The notes: generated by a model from the sequence alone, not told the origin. Numbered from the stretch's first letter, positions 8,601 through 17,943 are shown. The stretch: 39,121 nucleotides of DNA from Proteobacteria bacterium UBA4656 (GCA_002405525.1 DHLY01000104.1:7861-46981); one strand, 5' to 3'. Translations and numbers: made by a program.

Positions 8601-8960
8601 CTAGTCGGCCGCCGCGGCGCCCAGGTCCTCGCGGATGCGGGCGCTCTTGCCCTCGCGCTCGCGCAGGTAGTAGAGCTTGGCGCGCGCCACCTTGCCGCGG
8701 CGCTTGACCGTCACCGACTCGATCGCCGGGCTGTGGGTCTGGAACACGCGCTCCACACCCGTACCGTGGCTCATCTTGCGCACGGTGAACGAAGAATTGA
8801 GGCCACGGCTCTTGATCGCGATCACCACGCCCTCGTAGGCCTGGACGCGCTCGCGGTTGCCTTCCTTCACCTTCACGTTGACCACCACCGTGTCGCCGGG
8901 CGTGAATGCCGGCAGTTGGCGGGTCATCTGTTCTTTCTCGAACTGCTGCAGGATGTTCAT
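8601..8960 (-). CDS. rplS: 50S ribosomal protein L19
   Basis: A 119-residue ribosomal protein at the 30S-50S interface. Diagnostic stretches are [50 protein letters not shown] and [16 protein letters not shown]. It is the last gene of the conserved order rpsP-rimM-trmD-rplS. A 175-base spacer separates it from trmD; the spacer contains a small hairpin (GTTGC-ATGC-GCAAC near 9050) and no convincing reading frame. A strong hairpin follows the stop. Confidence 0.97.
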   Translation of the reverse strand: MNILQQFEKEQMTRQLPAFTPGDTVVVNVKVKEGNRERVQAYEGVVIAIKSRGLNSSFTVRKMSHGTGVERVFQTHSPAIESVTVKRRGKVARAKLYYLREREGKSARIREDLGAAAAD

Positions 8961-9135
8961 GCTGTCCCTCGGGTCGTCTTATGGTCGGTTCGCAGAGGCC
9001 AAGCCCGCGGCCCCGCGCCGCCTGGCGGCGGATGCGGCGATGCCGACGGTTGCATGCGCAACGCTTTGTCTCCCGGCGACTCCGCGCTGCTGCGCGAATT
9101 CCCCGGCCCTGGCCGCCCCTCGCGGGACGGGTCCA

Positions 9136-9885
9136 TCAAATCCTCGCCGCCAGCCACTCGCGCCTGAACTCGTCCAGGAGCGCACGCGCGCCGGGGTCGA
9201 GATCGCAGCGCGCCAGCAGGTCCGGCCGACGCAACCACGTGCGGCCCAGCTTCTGCTTCAGACGCCAGCGACGGATCGCAGCGTGGTCGCCGGACAGCAG
9301 GATCGCCGGTACCGCATCCCCGCCATCGCGCTCCGGACGCGAGTAGTGGGGGCAATCCAGCAGGCCGTCGGCGAAGCTGTCCTGCGCGGCGGACTCGGCA
9401 TTGCCGAGGGCTCCCTCGCGCAGGCGCCCGATCGCATCGACCAGCACCGCGGCGGCCAGTTCGCCGCCAGAAAGCACATAGTCGCCGATCGACAGTTCCT
9501 CGTCGACCTCCCCTTGCACCAAGCGTTCGTCGACGCCCTCGTAACGACCGCACAGCAGCACCAACCGCGCTTCGGCGGCGAGCGCCTCCACCCGGCGCTG
9601 CGTCAGCCGCGCGCCCTGAGGGGAGAGGTATACCACCCTGGCCGGCACCGCCGCCGCCGCCTTCGCAGCCTGGATCGCACGGCGCAGCGGTTCCACCAAC
9701 ATCACCATCCCCGGACCGCCGCCGAACGGCCGCCCATCGATGGTGCGGTAATTGTCGGTAGCGAACTCGCGCGGATTCCACGCATGTACCGCCAGCAGCC
9801 CGCGCTCCTGCGCCCGCCCGACTACACCGACCCGCGCCGCCTGGACGACGAAGTCCGGAAACACCGAGACGATGTCGAATCGCAC
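9136..9885 (-). CDS. trmD: tRNA (guanine-N1)-methyltransferase TrmD
   Basis: Methylates G37 of tRNAs next to the anticodon, using S-adenosylmethionine, and so prevents +1 frameshifting. The 249 residues show the SPOUT trefoil-knot features: [43 protein letters not shown] and [14 protein letters not shown]. The C-terminal domain contains PHYSRPE and [13 protein letters not shown]. Only one base separates it from rimM upstream, which indicates co-transcription and probably coupling. Confidence 0.97.
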   Translation of the reverse strand: MRFDIVSVFPDFVVQAARVGVVGRAQERGLLAVHAWNPREFATDNYRTIDGRPFGGGPGMVMLVEPLRRAIQAAKAAAAVPARVVYLSPQGARLTQRRVEALAAEARLVLLCGRYEGVDERLVQGEVDEELSIGDYVLSGGELAAAVLVDAIGRLREGALGNAESAAQDSFADGLLDCPHYSRPERDGGDAVPAILLSGDHAAIRRWRLKQKLGRTWLRRPDLLARCDLDPGARALLDEFRREWLAARI

Positions 9886-9886
9886 G

Positions 9887-10390
9887 TCAGAACGCCGGAT
9901 CCCAGTCGACCTCGATCAGACCCGCATCCGGATCCACTTTGACCACCTGCAGGCCGGGAACGAAAGGGATCAGCCGCTCGCGCTCGCCCTGCACCACCAT
10001 CACGTCGTTGGCCCCGGTCGCGAACAGGTGCGAAACATGTCCGAGATCGACGCCTTCCACCGTGCGCACCCCGAGTCCCTCCAGGTCCGCCCAGTACCAC
10101 TCCCCCTTGCGAGGCTTCGGCAGCGTCGCGCGGGGCACCCAGATCTCGGCGCCGACCAGCGCCGCGGCAGCGTCGCGGCTCTCGACTCCATCGAGGCGCG
10201 CCACCACCCCCTTCCCCTGCGCCCTGCCCTGCGGACGCGCCACCGACGTTTCTCCGGCGGGTCCGCGCAGCGCCCAAGGCCGGTAGCGGAAGATGTTTTC
10301 CCGCGGCTCGGTGAACGAGTGCAGCTTCATCCAGCCGTCGACACCGAAGACGCCGACGATCCTGCCGAGCAGAACCTGCCGGTCGTCCAC
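9887..10390 (-). CDS. rimM: 16S rRNA processing / 30S maturation factor RimM
   Basis: RimM binds ribosomal protein S19 and helps mature the 30S head. The 167-residue protein begins with the family N-terminus [20 protein letters not shown] (a GxHG-like turn appears as FGVDGW). It continues with the PRC-barrel half: [25 protein letters not shown]-like TGANDVMVV and [14 protein letters not shown]. It lies 10 bases after rpsP and one base before trmD. Confidence 0.95.
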   Translation of the reverse strand: MDDRQVLLGRIVGVFGVDGWMKLHSFTEPRENIFRYRPWALRGPAGETSVARPQGRAQGKGVVARLDGVESRDAAAALVGAEIWVPRATLPKPRKGEWYWADLEGLGVRTVEGVDLGHVSHLFATGANDVMVVQGERERLIPFVPGLQVVKVDPDAGLIEVDWDPAF

Positions 10391-10400
10391 CGTCGCGGAA

Positions 10401-10655
10401 TCAGGCCGCAGCCGGCTTGGACGCCTGCTTGATCAGCTGGCGCACGCGCTCGGTCGGCTGCGCGCCCTTGCTGATCCATTCGGCCGCCTTCGCCGTGTCG
10501 AGCTGGAGCCTGACGTCCTTGCCGGCCGCGATCGGGTTGAAGAACCCGAGCCGCTCGATGCTGCGACCGTCCCGAGGGTAACGCTCGTCGGCGACCACGA
10601 TGTGATAGAACGGACGGCCTTTGGCGCCGCTGCGGGACAGACGAATCTTCACCAT
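10401..10655 (-). CDS. rpsP: 30S ribosomal protein S16
   Basis: An 84-residue protein with the S16 hallmarks [20 protein letters not shown] and [20 protein letters not shown], and the end region [16 protein letters not shown]. It is the first gene of the rpsP-rimM-trmD-rplS operon. The 262 bases between it and ffh (10656-10917) hold no convincing gene and probably contain the operon promoter; I could not pick a clear -35/-10 pair. Confidence 0.97.
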   Translation of the reverse strand: MVKIRLSRSGAKGRPFYHIVVADERYPRDGRSIERLGFFNPIAAGKDVRLQLDTAKAAEWISKGAQPTERVRQLIKQASKPAAA

Positions 10656-10917
10656 GATGCTGCTCTCGGTGCCGGTGTACGGATGGACCCGCCCCGCACA
10701 TCAAAGGCGCGGGCGGACGCAAGGGGCCGATATCCTAGCGAGCGGCACTCGAAAAATCCAGTTGGGCGGGAACGTGCGAAGGCCCACGGCCTGCGACGCC
10801 GAACCGGAGCGGCGGTTTCGCGCCTGATGTCGCTGCGGCGGGCTGGACGTCCCCGACTGGCCTCCGACGCTGCGGGCGCGGGCAAGCATGCCAGCGAGTC
10901 CGCTGACCAGGACCCGC

Positions 10918-12285
10918 TCAACGGGGGAACGGACCGCCCCCGGGGCGAAGCATGCCGCCCATCTGCCGCAGCAGCCCCTTCATGCCGCCAGAACCCAGCT
11001 TCGACATCATTTTTTCCATCTGCATGAACTGCTTCATGAGGCGGTTGACGTCGGCCGCCTGGGTGCCCGAGCCACGCGCGATGCGCGCCCTTCGCGAGCC
11101 GTTGAGCAAGTCCGGGTGGCGCCGCTCCTTCCTGGTCATCGACTGGATGATGGCGACCATTCGCTTGACCTCGCGGTCGTTGGCCCGTTCCTTCACGTGC
11201 TGCGGGACCGATCCCATCCCCGGCAGCTTGTCGAGCAGTCCCGCCATACCGCCCATGGCAAGCATCTGCTCCAGCTGATCGCGCATGTCGTTGAGGTCGA
11301 AGCGCTTGCCCCTCGCGACCTTCTCGGCGAGCTTCTGCGCCTTTTCGGCGTCGACCTTCCGCTGCACGTCCTCGACCAGCGACAGCACGTCGCCCATGCC
11401 GAGGATCCGCTGGGCGGCGCGGTCGGGATGGAAGGGCTCCAGCGCGTCGGTCTTCTCGCCGGCGCCTACGAACTTGATCGGCCGGCCGGTGACGTAGCGC
11501 ACCGACAGCGCCGCGCCACCGCGCGCATCGCCGTCGGTCTTGGTCAGCACCACGCCGGTCAGCGGCACCGCGGCCGCGAAGGCCTTGGCGGTCGCCGCCG
11601 CGTCCTGGCCGGTCATCGCGTCGACCACGAACAGGGTCTCGATCGGCGTAAGCGCGGCGTGCATGCGCGCGATCTCGTCCATCATCGCCGCGTCGACCGC
11701 CAGCCGACCGGCGGTATCGACGATCAGCACGTCGACGTAGGACTTGCGCGCGGCGTCGAGCGCGCCGCGCGCGATCTCGACGGGGTCCTGCGCGCCGGTC
11801 GACGGATTAAACAGACAGCCGACCTGGGTGGCGAGCGTCTCGAGCTGGTCGATCGCTGCCGGACGGTAGACGTCGGCGCTGACCACCATCACCTTCTTGC
11901 GCTTGCGCTCGGCGAGGAATCGCGCCAGCTTGGCCACGGTGGTGGTCTTGCCCGCACCCTGCAGGCCGGCCATCAGGATCACCGCCGGCGGCTGGGTAGC
12001 GAGGTCGAGATCGGCGTTCTGCGAGCCCATCACGGCCGCGAGTTCGTCGCGAACGACCTTTACCAGCGCCTGGCCGGGGGTGAGGCTGCGCAACACCTCC
12101 TGGCCTACCGCCCGCGCCTTCACCCGCTCGACCAGCGCCTGCACCACCGGCAGTGCGACATCGGCCTCGAGCAGGGCGACGCGCACCTCTCGCAGTGCCT
12201 CGCGGATATTCTCGTCGGTCAGGCGCGCGCGACCGCGCAGCTTGTCGACGGTGGCAGCAAGGCGTTGGGTCAGGGACTCGAACAT
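10918..12285 (-). CDS. ffh: Signal recognition particle GTPase Ffh (SRP54)
   Basis: Ffh with 4.5S RNA binds signal sequences of nascent membrane proteins and delivers ribosomes to FtsY. Of 455 residues, the N domain (MFESLTQRLAATVDKLRGRA) is followed by the G domain: GLQGAGKTTT at ~107-116, SADVYRPAAIDQL, IVDTAGRLAVD, LTKTDGDARGG and KFVGAGEKTDALEPF. The Met-rich M domain (MLAMGGMAGLLDKLPGMG, MKQFMQMEKMMSKLGSGGMK) binds RNA and signal peptides. The ATG at MFESL is the family start; the long in-frame extension upstream overlaps the divergent ypjD gene and is rejected. Confidence 0.97.
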   Translation of the reverse strand: MFESLTQRLAATVDKLRGRARLTDENIREALREVRVALLEADVALPVVQALVERVKARAVGQEVLRSLTPGQALVKVVRDELAAVMGSQNADLDLATQPPAVILMAGLQGAGKTTTVAKLARFLAERKRKKVMVVSADVYRPAAIDQLETLATQVGCLFNPSTGAQDPVEIARGALDAARKSYVDVLIVDTAGRLAVDAAMMDEIARMHAALTPIETLFVVDAMTGQDAAATAKAFAAAVPLTGVVLTKTDGDARGGAALSVRYVTGRPIKFVGAGEKTDALEPFHPDRAAQRILGMGDVLSLVEDVQRKVDAEKAQKLAEKVARGKRFDLNDMRDQLEQMLAMGGMAGLLDKLPGMGSVPQHVKERANDREVKRMVAIIQSMTRKERRHPDLLNGSRRARIARGSGTQAADVNRLMKQFMQMEKMMSKLGSGGMKGLLRQMGGMLRPGGGPFPR

Positions 12286-12314
12286 GGGCGGGGGTCGGAA
12301 TCGACGGGACCCCG

Positions 12315-12320
12315 AGTATA
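12315..12320 (-). promoter_or_regulatory. Candidate -10 element for ffh (TATACT)
   Basis: On the minus strand TATACT lies 29 bases upstream of the ffh ATG in the 91-base divergent space between ffh and ypjD. The match to TATAAT is good, but no -35 of comparable quality is visible. Confidence 0.4.
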
Positions 12321-12376
12321 GGCGGTTGCGCGCCCACAGGCGGCCCGTGCGCCCCGACGTGTGCGACACTGCCAGC

Positions 12377-13186
12377 ATGGGCGTTGGATACCTGACCTGG
12401 GCCTCGGGCCTGCTGTACGCGGTTTCGACCGCCATGCTCGCCAGCCGCCTGCGCGGAGACGAGTACCAGCCGGGCGGGCGGCGGACGCCGCTCGCATTCG
12501 CGCTGCTTGCCGTGTTTCTGCACTTCGCGTACCACTGGGCGACCAACCGCGCGATCGGCGGCTTCGACCTGACCTTCTTCGCCGCTCTGTCGCTGGTCGG
12601 CCTCGGCATGGCAGCGGTCACCGTGGCGGTGGCGTGGCTACGTCCGGTGGAGACCGTCGGCGCGATCGCGTTCCCGATCGCGGCCTTCATGCTGGTGACC
12701 GATCACGCCTTGGGCCATGCGGTCCCCAGTGGTTCGGCGACCTCCTGGCAGATCCGCCTGCACGTGGTGGTGGCACTGCTGTCCTACGCCGCGCTGTCCA
12801 TCGCCGCGCTGGTCGCCGGCATGCTCGCCCTGCAGGAGAGCGCCCTGCGTCAGCGCCGGCTGACCGGACTGCTGCGCGTCTTCCCGCCGCTGACCCTGGT
12901 CGAGGGGCTGCTGTTCCAGTTGATCGCCGCGGGGTTCGTCGGGCTGAGCCTGACCCTGGTCACGGGCGCACTGTTTGTCGAGGACCTGTTCGCCCAGTCG
13001 CTGGCGCACAAGACCGCCCTTTCGATCGCCGCCTGGCTGGTGTTCGGGACCTTGCTGTTCGGGCGCTGGCGCTGGGGCTGGCGCGGCCGGCGCGCAGCGC
13101 GCATGACACTGGCCGGGATGCTGCTTCTCCTGCTGGCCTTCGTGGGCACCAAGTTCGTGCTCGAGATCGTGCTGCAGCGACCCTGA
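12377..13186 (+). CDS. ypjD: CcsA-like cytochrome c assembly family inner-membrane protein (YpjD)
   Basis: A 269-residue protein with about eight membrane segments. Conserved features of the CcsA/YpjD branch are the His-containing helices (FLHFAYHW near residue 48, VTDHALG near 112, LHVVVALLSYAALSIAALVAG near 130-150) and LAHKTALSIAAWLVFG near the end. CcsA relatives handle haem in cytochrome c maturation, but the YpjD branch lacks the Trp-rich WWD signature and its exact role is not established. The ATG at MGVGYLTWASGL is chosen because the upstream open frame overlaps ffh. The divergent arrangement ffh/ypjD is common in gammaproteobacteria. Confidence 0.85.
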   Translation: MGVGYLTWASGLLYAVSTAMLASRLRGDEYQPGGRRTPLAFALLAVFLHFAYHWATNRAIGGFDLTFFAALSLVGLGMAAVTVAVAWLRPVETVGAIAFPIAAFMLVTDHALGHAVPSGSATSWQIRLHVVVALLSYAALSIAALVAGMLALQESALRQRRLTGLLRVFPPLTLVEGLLFQLIAAGFVGLSLTLVTGALFVEDLFAQSLAHKTALSIAAWLVFGTLLFGRWRWGWRGRRAARMTLAGMLLLLLAFVGTKFVLEIVLQRP

Positions 13187-13247
13187 TCGACCTGCGGCGC
13201 CAGCCCCGGACTTGCCGGCGGCTGCGCGGCTTGTCGGCGGCGCTTTC

Positions 13248-13256
13248 TGCTACGCT
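13248..13256 (+). promoter_or_regulatory. Candidate extended -10 promoter for the PilZ gene
   Basis: TGCTACGCT (TGn plus the -10-like TACGCT) lies 19 bases before the proposed GTG start. The 13-mer TGCTACGCTCCGG is identical to the one upstream of tyrA on the other strand. If it is used, the leader is only about a dozen bases and an upstream TTG start at 13212 would not be transcribed. Confidence 0.35.
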
Positions 13257-13274
13257 CCGGTCTCCGGAGAGGTC

Positions 13275-13679
13275 GTGCACCCAGTGCTTGCCGAAGCGCA
13301 ATCCGCGGAGCGCAGAGAATTCCGTCGAATCCGCTTCGACGGCGACTTGCGCCTGTACTCGGAAAGCGCCATGTGGAACACCCGCCTTCGCGACCTGTCG
13401 CTGCACGGCGCGCTGGTCGAGCGACCGGATGGCTGGGAGGGCCACACCGGCCGCACCCAACGGCTCGAAGTGCGGGTCGCAAGCGGCCTGATCATCAGCG
13501 TCAGCGCGGTCGTCGCCCACGCCGGCGCGCGCTTCGTCGGCTACCGGTTCGGACGCATCGATCTCGATTCCTTCGTGCGTCTCAAGCGGTTGATCGACCT
13601 CAACCTCGGCGATGCCGAGGCCACCGCACGCGAACTCGGCGCGCTGGCGCCGCGCAGTGCCTTGCCCGGGCCGGGCTGA
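13275..13679 (+). CDS. PilZ-domain protein (putative c-di-GMP receptor)
   Basis: PilZ domains bind cyclic di-GMP and pass the signal to motility or secretion machinery. Near the N-terminus ERREFRRIRF supplies the Arg-rich RxxxR switch, and DLSLHGALV provides the (D/N)xSxxG motif, so both ligand motifs appear intact. The rest (LEVRVASGLIISVSAVVAHA, GYRFGRIDLDSFVRLKRLI) fits a PilZ beta-barrel with a C-terminal helix. I chose the GTG at 13275 (134 residues) because GGAGAGG ends two bases before it and a candidate -10 lies upstream; a TTG at 13212 would add 21 residues. No partner enzyme is adjacent, so the target is unknown. Confidence 0.85.
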   Translation: MHPVLAEAQSAERREFRRIRFDGDLRLYSESAMWNTRLRDLSLHGALVERPDGWEGHTGRTQRLEVRVASGLIISVSAVVAHAGARFVGYRFGRIDLDSFVRLKRLIDLNLGDAEATARELGALAPRSALPGPG

Positions 13680-13730
13680 ACGGTCATCGGGGGCAAGTCG
13701 CGCGCCGGCCACGGCGCGGACCGCGCTGGC

Positions 13731-15101
13731 CTACAGTGCGGCGATCGCCTCTGACAGCCGGTCGCAGGCCACGATCTCCACGCCGCCGGGAGACTTCTTC
13801 GGTGCGTTGCCCCGCGGCAACACGATTCTGTCGAATCCGTGGTTCGCCGCCTCGCGGACCCGCTCCTCGCCGTTCGGCACCGGGCGCAACTCGCCCGACA
13901 ACCCGACCTCGCCGAAGGCCACCAGCTTGCGTGACAGCGGACGGTTTCGGAACGACGACAGCACGGCCAGCAGCACCGCGAGGTCGGCCGCCGTTTCCTG
14001 CACGCGCAGGCCGCCGACCACGTTGACGAACACGTCCTGATCGTAGGCCGCAACCCCGCCGTGGCGATGCAGCACGGCGAGCAGCATCGCCAGCCGATTC
14101 TGCTCCAGCCCCAGCGCCACGCGCCGCGGGTTGGCCAGCGGCGAGGCGTCCACCAGCGCCTGCACCTCGACCAGCAGCGGCCGGGTTCCTTCGCGCGTCA
14201 CCATGATCGCACTGCCCGGCGCCGGCTCGCCGTGCGCGGACAGGAAGATCGCCGATGGATTGGGCACCTCGCGCAGGCCTCGCTCGCCCATCGCGAACAC
14301 GCCCATTTCGTTGACCGCGCCGAAACGGTTCTTGAACGCGCGCAGGACCCGGTACCGGCTGCCCACCTCGCCCTCGAAGTAGAGCACCGCGTCGACCATG
14401 TGTTCGAGAACGCGCGGGCCGGCGATCCCGCCCTCCTTGGTCACGTGCCCGACCAGGAACACGGTTGTGGCGGATTCCTTGGCCATTCGCACCAGGCGCG
14501 CGGCACATTCGCGCACCTGGCTGACCGACCCCGGTGCGGCGGTCAGCAGCTCCGACCACAGGGTCTGGATCGAGTCGATGACCAGCAGGTCGGGCCGATG
14601 CTCCGCGACCTGACCGGCGATCCGCTCGACGCAGGTCTCGGCCAGTCCCTCGATGCCCTCCAACGGCAAACCGAGCCGCTGCGCCCGGTTCGCGATCTGA
14701 GCGAGGCTCTCCTCGCCGCTGACGTACAGGCTGCGCTGGCTGCCGCGCGCGGCGGCCACGGCCTGCAGCAGCAGGGTGGATTTTCCGATCCCCGGATCGC
14801 CACCCACCAGCACCACCGATCCGGGCACCAGCCCGCCGCCAAGCACGCGGTCGAGCTCGCCGATACCGGTCGGTCTGCGGGCCTCCCTCGCGCCCACCGC
14901 CTCGGTCAGCGCGGTGACCTGCGGCGCGCCGGCCGCTACGCCCGCCCAAGCGCCCCGCGCCGGCGTCGGCGCGGCTCGCACCGGATCGATCCGGATCTCC
15001 GACATCGTGTTCCACACACCGCAATCCGGGCACTGCCCCTGCCACTTGCTCGAAGTGCCGCCGCATTCGGAGCATACGAACGCGGTCCTCGGCTTGGCCA
15101 T
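13731..15101 (-). CDS. radA: DNA repair protein RadA (Sms)
   Basis: RadA is a RecA-related, DnaB-like motor that promotes branch migration in recombination. The 456 residues comprise a C4 zinc finger (Cys 10, 13, 24, 27 in FVCSECGGTSSKWQGQCPDC), a RecA-type ATPase with Walker A GGDPGIGKSTL (~100-110) and LLVIDSIQTLW, the family signature KNRFG in RAFKNRFGAVNEMG, and a C-terminal Lon-protease-like domain (RVQETAADLAVLLAVLSSFR, LSGELRPVPNGEERV). The ATG at MAKPRTAF is the usual start. It follows a small channel-like gene after one base and is the last gene of the dnaB-alr operon. Confidence 0.96.
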   Translation of the reverse strand: MAKPRTAFVCSECGGTSSKWQGQCPDCGVWNTMSEIRIDPVRAAPTPARGAWAGVAAGAPQVTALTEAVGAREARRPTGIGELDRVLGGGLVPGSVVLVGGDPGIGKSTLLLQAVAAARGSQRSLYVSGEESLAQIANRAQRLGLPLEGIEGLAETCVERIAGQVAEHRPDLLVIDSIQTLWSELLTAAPGSVSQVRECAARLVRMAKESATTVFLVGHVTKEGGIAGPRVLEHMVDAVLYFEGEVGSRYRVLRAFKNRFGAVNEMGVFAMGERGLREVPNPSAIFLSAHGEPAPGSAIMVTREGTRPLLVEVQALVDASPLANPRRVALGLEQNRLAMLLAVLHRHGGVAAYDQDVFVNVVGGLRVQETAADLAVLLAVLSSFRNRPLSRKLVAFGEVGLSGELRPVPNGEERVREAANHGFDRIVLPRGNAPKKSPGGVEIVACDRLSEAIAAL

Positions 15102-15102
15102 C

Positions 15103-15441
15103 TCAGTCGTTCTCGAGGTGGAATCGGTGCAGGAACCGGTGCACCACCGGCGCAAACACGATTCCGGCGATGCTGAGCAGGGCCAGACCACTGTAGATGG
15201 CATAGACCCCCGCGAACAGCTTCCCGGCCGGCGTGGCCAGCGGCTGCAGCGGACCCATCCCGGACAGGATCATCGCCGCGTTGACGAAGGCGTCGATCCA
15301 CGACATGCCCTCGAAGACCCTGTAGCCCAGCATGCCGAACACCAGCGAAGCAACGATCAGCACCACACCGAACGCCACAGCGCGAAGGACCCGCCGCGTG
15401 AAGTCGCGACGGCTGGGCAGCGCCTTGTAGACCCTCGTCAT
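15103..15441 (-). CDS. Small two-TM protein resembling a K+-channel pore module with a degenerate filter
   Basis: The 112-residue protein has two membrane helices (about 20-42 and 75-100) around a re-entrant-looking loop. The stretch SWIDAFVNAAMILSGMGP, followed by LATPAGKLFAGVYAIYSGLA, lines up with the pore of two-TM K+ channels (DALYF...TVGYGD...PTTPLGRLF). However, the selectivity filter TVGYG is replaced by LSGMG. The fold call is therefore by pattern only, and K+ conduction is doubtful. The C-terminus (VVHRFLHRFHLEND) is short, with no RCK domain. It lies 13 bases after alr and 1 base before radA, so it is probably co-transcribed with both. It could also be a non-conducting structural relative. 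Confidence 0.65.
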   Translation of the reverse strand: MTRVYKALPSRRDFTRRVLRAVAFGVVLIVASLVFGMLGYRVFEGMSWIDAFVNAAMILSGMGPLQPLATPAGKLFAGVYAIYSGLALLSIAGIVFAPVVHRFLHRFHLEND

Positions 15442-15454
15442 CCCCGGCCCTCCC

Positions 15455-16555
15455 TCAGCGCAACGGCGTATGGTCTTCCATGAAGTCGACCCGCCGCGTC
15501 ATGCCGCAAACCAATTCGTAGCCGATGGTGCCCGCCGACTCGGCCACGCGCTCCACCGGCAGCGCCGGCCCCCACAACAGGACCACGTCACCGACCGCGG
15601 CGTCGGGATGACCGCGCAGGTCGAGCGTGACCAGATCCATCGAAACCCGCCCGATCACCGGCGCATTGCGTCCGCGCAGCAACACCGGGGTCCCCGCCGG
15701 AGCGTGGCGCGGATAGCCGTCGCCGTAGCCGATCGCCGCCACACCGACGTCCATGTCCTCCGGGCACTCCCAGGCGCCTGCGTACCCGACCCGTTCGCCG
15801 CGCGCGACGCGGTTGATGGCGATCAGCCGGGTCGACAGCGTCATCGCCGGATGGAACCCGAAGTCGGCGCCACTGCGGCCGGCCACCACCGAGATGCCGT
15901 AGAGAAGCCCGCCGACGCGAACCCAGTCCGCGTGCGAGCGCGGAAAACCGAGCACCGCGGCGGAGTTCGCCAGCGAGCGCTCGCCCGGCAGGTCGCGCGC
16001 CGCCCCCTCGAAACGATCGACCTGCAGCATGCTGATCGGGTCGTCGAACACGTCGGAGTTGGCAAAGTGGGTCATCAGCACGATCCGCGGATCGACGCCG
16101 GGCAGCGCGAGCAGACGTTCGCGCACCTCCGCGATGCGATCGCCAGCGAACCCGAGCCTGTGCATCCCAGTGTCGGCCTTGAGCCACACCCGGAGCGGCC
16201 GCGCGCCGGGCGGGGGCGCGTCAGCCTCGATCCAGGCCAGCTGCGATTCATGGTGGACGACCGATTCGAGTTCGAGCCGCCGCATCTGCGCCAGGTCGTC
16301 CGGCTCGTCGATCCCGGACAGCACCACCACGCGGTTCGACAGACCGGTCGCACGGATGCGCTGGCCATCCGCGATCGACGCCACACCGAAGGCATCGGCG
16401 GCCGAAAGTTCGCGCGCCACGCGTTCGAGACCGTGGCCATAGCCGTCGGCCTTCACCACCGCCATCACTTTCGCTCGTGGCACCAGATCGCGGACGCGGC
16501 GCAGGTTCTCGCGCAGGGCGGCGAGGTGGATCGTCGCGCGGGTGGCGCGGCTCAT
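15455..16555 (-). CDS. alr: Alanine racemase
   Basis: A PLP enzyme that interconverts L- and D-alanine for peptidoglycan. The 366-residue protein has the PLP lysine in VVKADGYGHG (Lys35), LKADTGMHRLGF, and the second catalytic base Tyr in GERVGYAGAW. It also has the family block AAIGYGDGYPRHAP and the C-terminal barrel VIGRVSMDLVTLDL. The ATG overlaps the dnaB stop by four bases (ATGA), so translation is likely coupled. The dnaB-alr neighbourhood is common in proteobacteria. Confidence 0.96.
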   Translation of the reverse strand: MSRATRATIHLAALRENLRRVRDLVPRAKVMAVVKADGYGHGLERVARELSAADAFGVASIADGQRIRATGLSNRVVVLSGIDEPDDLAQMRRLELESVVHHESQLAWIEADAPPPGARPLRVWLKADTGMHRLGFAGDRIAEVRERLLALPGVDPRIVLMTHFANSDVFDDPISMLQVDRFEGAARDLPGERSLANSAAVLGFPRSHADWVRVGGLLYGISVVAGRSGADFGFHPAMTLSTRLIAINRVARGERVGYAGAWECPEDMDVGVAAIGYGDGYPRHAPAGTPVLLRGRNAPVIGRVSMDLVTLDLRGHPDAAVGDVVLLWGPALPVERVAESAGTIGYELVCGMTRRVDFMEDHTPLR

Positions 16556-17943
16556 TCGAATCCCCCGGCGTAGGTTTCGCCGGCGAAGTTCTCGAATCGC
16601 GTGTACTGGCCGAGGAAAGCCAGCTTGACCGTGCCGGTGGGGCCGTTGCGCTGCTTGCCGATGATGATCTCGGCCAAGCCTTTGTCCGCCGATTCGGGGT
16701 TGTAGTATTCGTCGCGGTAGATGAAGACAATCAGATCGGCGTCCTGCTCGATGGCGCCGGACTCGCGCAAGTCGGCCATTACCGGGCGCTTGTCGGTGCG
16801 CTGCTCCAGCGACCGGTTCAACTGCGACAGCGCGACCACGGGGACCCCGAGTTCCTTGGCCAGCGCCTTCAGGCTGCGCGAGATTTCGGAGATCTCGGTG
16901 GCGCGGTTCTCCTTGTTGCCGGGCACCTGCATCAACTGCAAGTAGTCGATCATGATGATGCCAAGATCGTGCTCGCGCTTGAGCCGGCGCGCCCTGGCGC
17001 GCAGTTCCAGCGGAGACAGCGCGGGCGTGTCGTCGATGAAGATCTTCGCGTCCGCCAGAAGGGTGATCGCCGAGGTCACACGCGGCCACTCCTCGTCGGC
17101 GAGGTCACCGGTGCGCAGATGCTGCTGGTTGATGCGCCCGAGCGATGAAATCAGGCGGAACGCCAGCTGCGAAGCCGACATCTCCATCGAGAACACGGCT
17201 GCCGCGCGGCCGGTCTTCAGCGCTGCGTACTCGCACATGTTCAGCGCCAGCGCCGTCTTGCCCATCGATGGACGCGCGGCGACGATCACCAGATCGCCCG
17301 CCTGCAGGCCGGCAGTCTTGTGGTCGAGGTCGGTGAAACCGGTCGGCACGCCGGTGACCGCGCTGCGATTCTCGGCGCGCTGACGCAGTTGTTCGAAGGC
17401 GTCCTTCACCGCCAGCCGCATCGGAACGAAGCCCTGGCGGCCGCGACTGCCGGCCTCCGCGATGGCGAACACGCGCTGCTCGGCGGCCTCGACGATCTCC
17501 TGTGCGCTGCGACCCTCCGGCTGGAAGCCGTCGCCGGCGATCCTCGTGCCGGCGTCGATCAACTGCCGCAGCACGCTCTTCTCGCGCACGATGTCGGCGT
17601 AGGCGGCGATGTTCGCCGCGCTCGGCGTGGCGTTCGCGAGCTCGATCACGTAGCGCGCGCCACCCACCTGCTCGGCGAGGCCGTTGGTCTCGAACCATTC
17701 GCCCAGCGTCACCGCGTCGCACGGACGCCCGCGCTGCGCGAGTTCACCGATCGCGCGAAAGATCAACTGATGGTCGCGACGGTGGAAGTCCTCCTCCCGC
17801 AACTTGTCCGCCACCCGGTCCCATGCCTCGGGCGCGAGCATCAGGCCGCCCAAGACCGCCTGTTCGGCCTCCAGGGATTGCGGCGGCACGCGCAGCGGCT
17901 GGATGCGCTGGCTGGACTCGAAGCTGGACGGCGTGGCGGACAT
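16552..17943 (-). CDS. dnaB: Replicative DNA helicase DnaB
   Basis: A hexameric 5'-3' helicase of the replication fork. The 463-residue protein has an N-terminal DnaB domain (PPQSLEAEQAVLGGLML, RDHQLIFRAIGELAQRG, ANATPSAANIAAYADIV). The C-terminal RecA-like motor contains FTDLDHKTAGLQAGDLVIVA, Walker A ARPSMGKTALALNM, FSMEMSASQLAFR, IIMIDYLQLM, LSQLNRSLEQR and DADLIVFIYRDEYYN. There is no sign of an intein. It starts the dnaB-alr-(channel-like)-radA operon, 234 bases downstream of rplI with a strong terminator in between. Confidence 0.97.
   Translation of the reverse strand: MSATPSSFESSQRIQPLRVPPQSLEAEQAVLGGLMLAPEAWDRVADKLREEDFHRRDHQLIFRAIGELAQRGRPCDAVTLGEWFETNGLAEQVGGARYVIELANATPSAANIAAYADIVREKSVLRQLIDAGTRIAGDGFQPEGRSAQEIVEAAEQRVFAIAEAGSRGRQGFVPMRLAVKDAFEQLRQRAENRSAVTGVPTGFTDLDHKTAGLQAGDLVIVAARPSMGKTALALNMCEYAALKTGRAAAVFSMEMSASQLAFRLISSLGRINQQHLRTGDLADEEWPRVTSAITLLADAKIFIDDTPALSPLELRARARRLKREHDLGIIMIDYLQLMQVPGNKENRATEISEISRSLKALAKELGVPVVALSQLNRSLEQRTDKRPVMADLRESGAIEQDADLIVFIYRDEYYNPESADKGLAEIIIGKQRNGPTGTVKLAFLGQYTRFENFAGETYAGGFE

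Noticed and set aside
10888..12321. A 477-codon open frame on the plus strand
   Set aside because: Antisense to ffh; His-, Arg- and Leu-rich with no family features.
13212..13274. TTG start giving a longer PilZ protein
   Set aside because: The extra residues are not PilZ-like, a candidate promoter lies inside the extension, and the GTG at 13275 has a good Shine-Dalgarno sequence.
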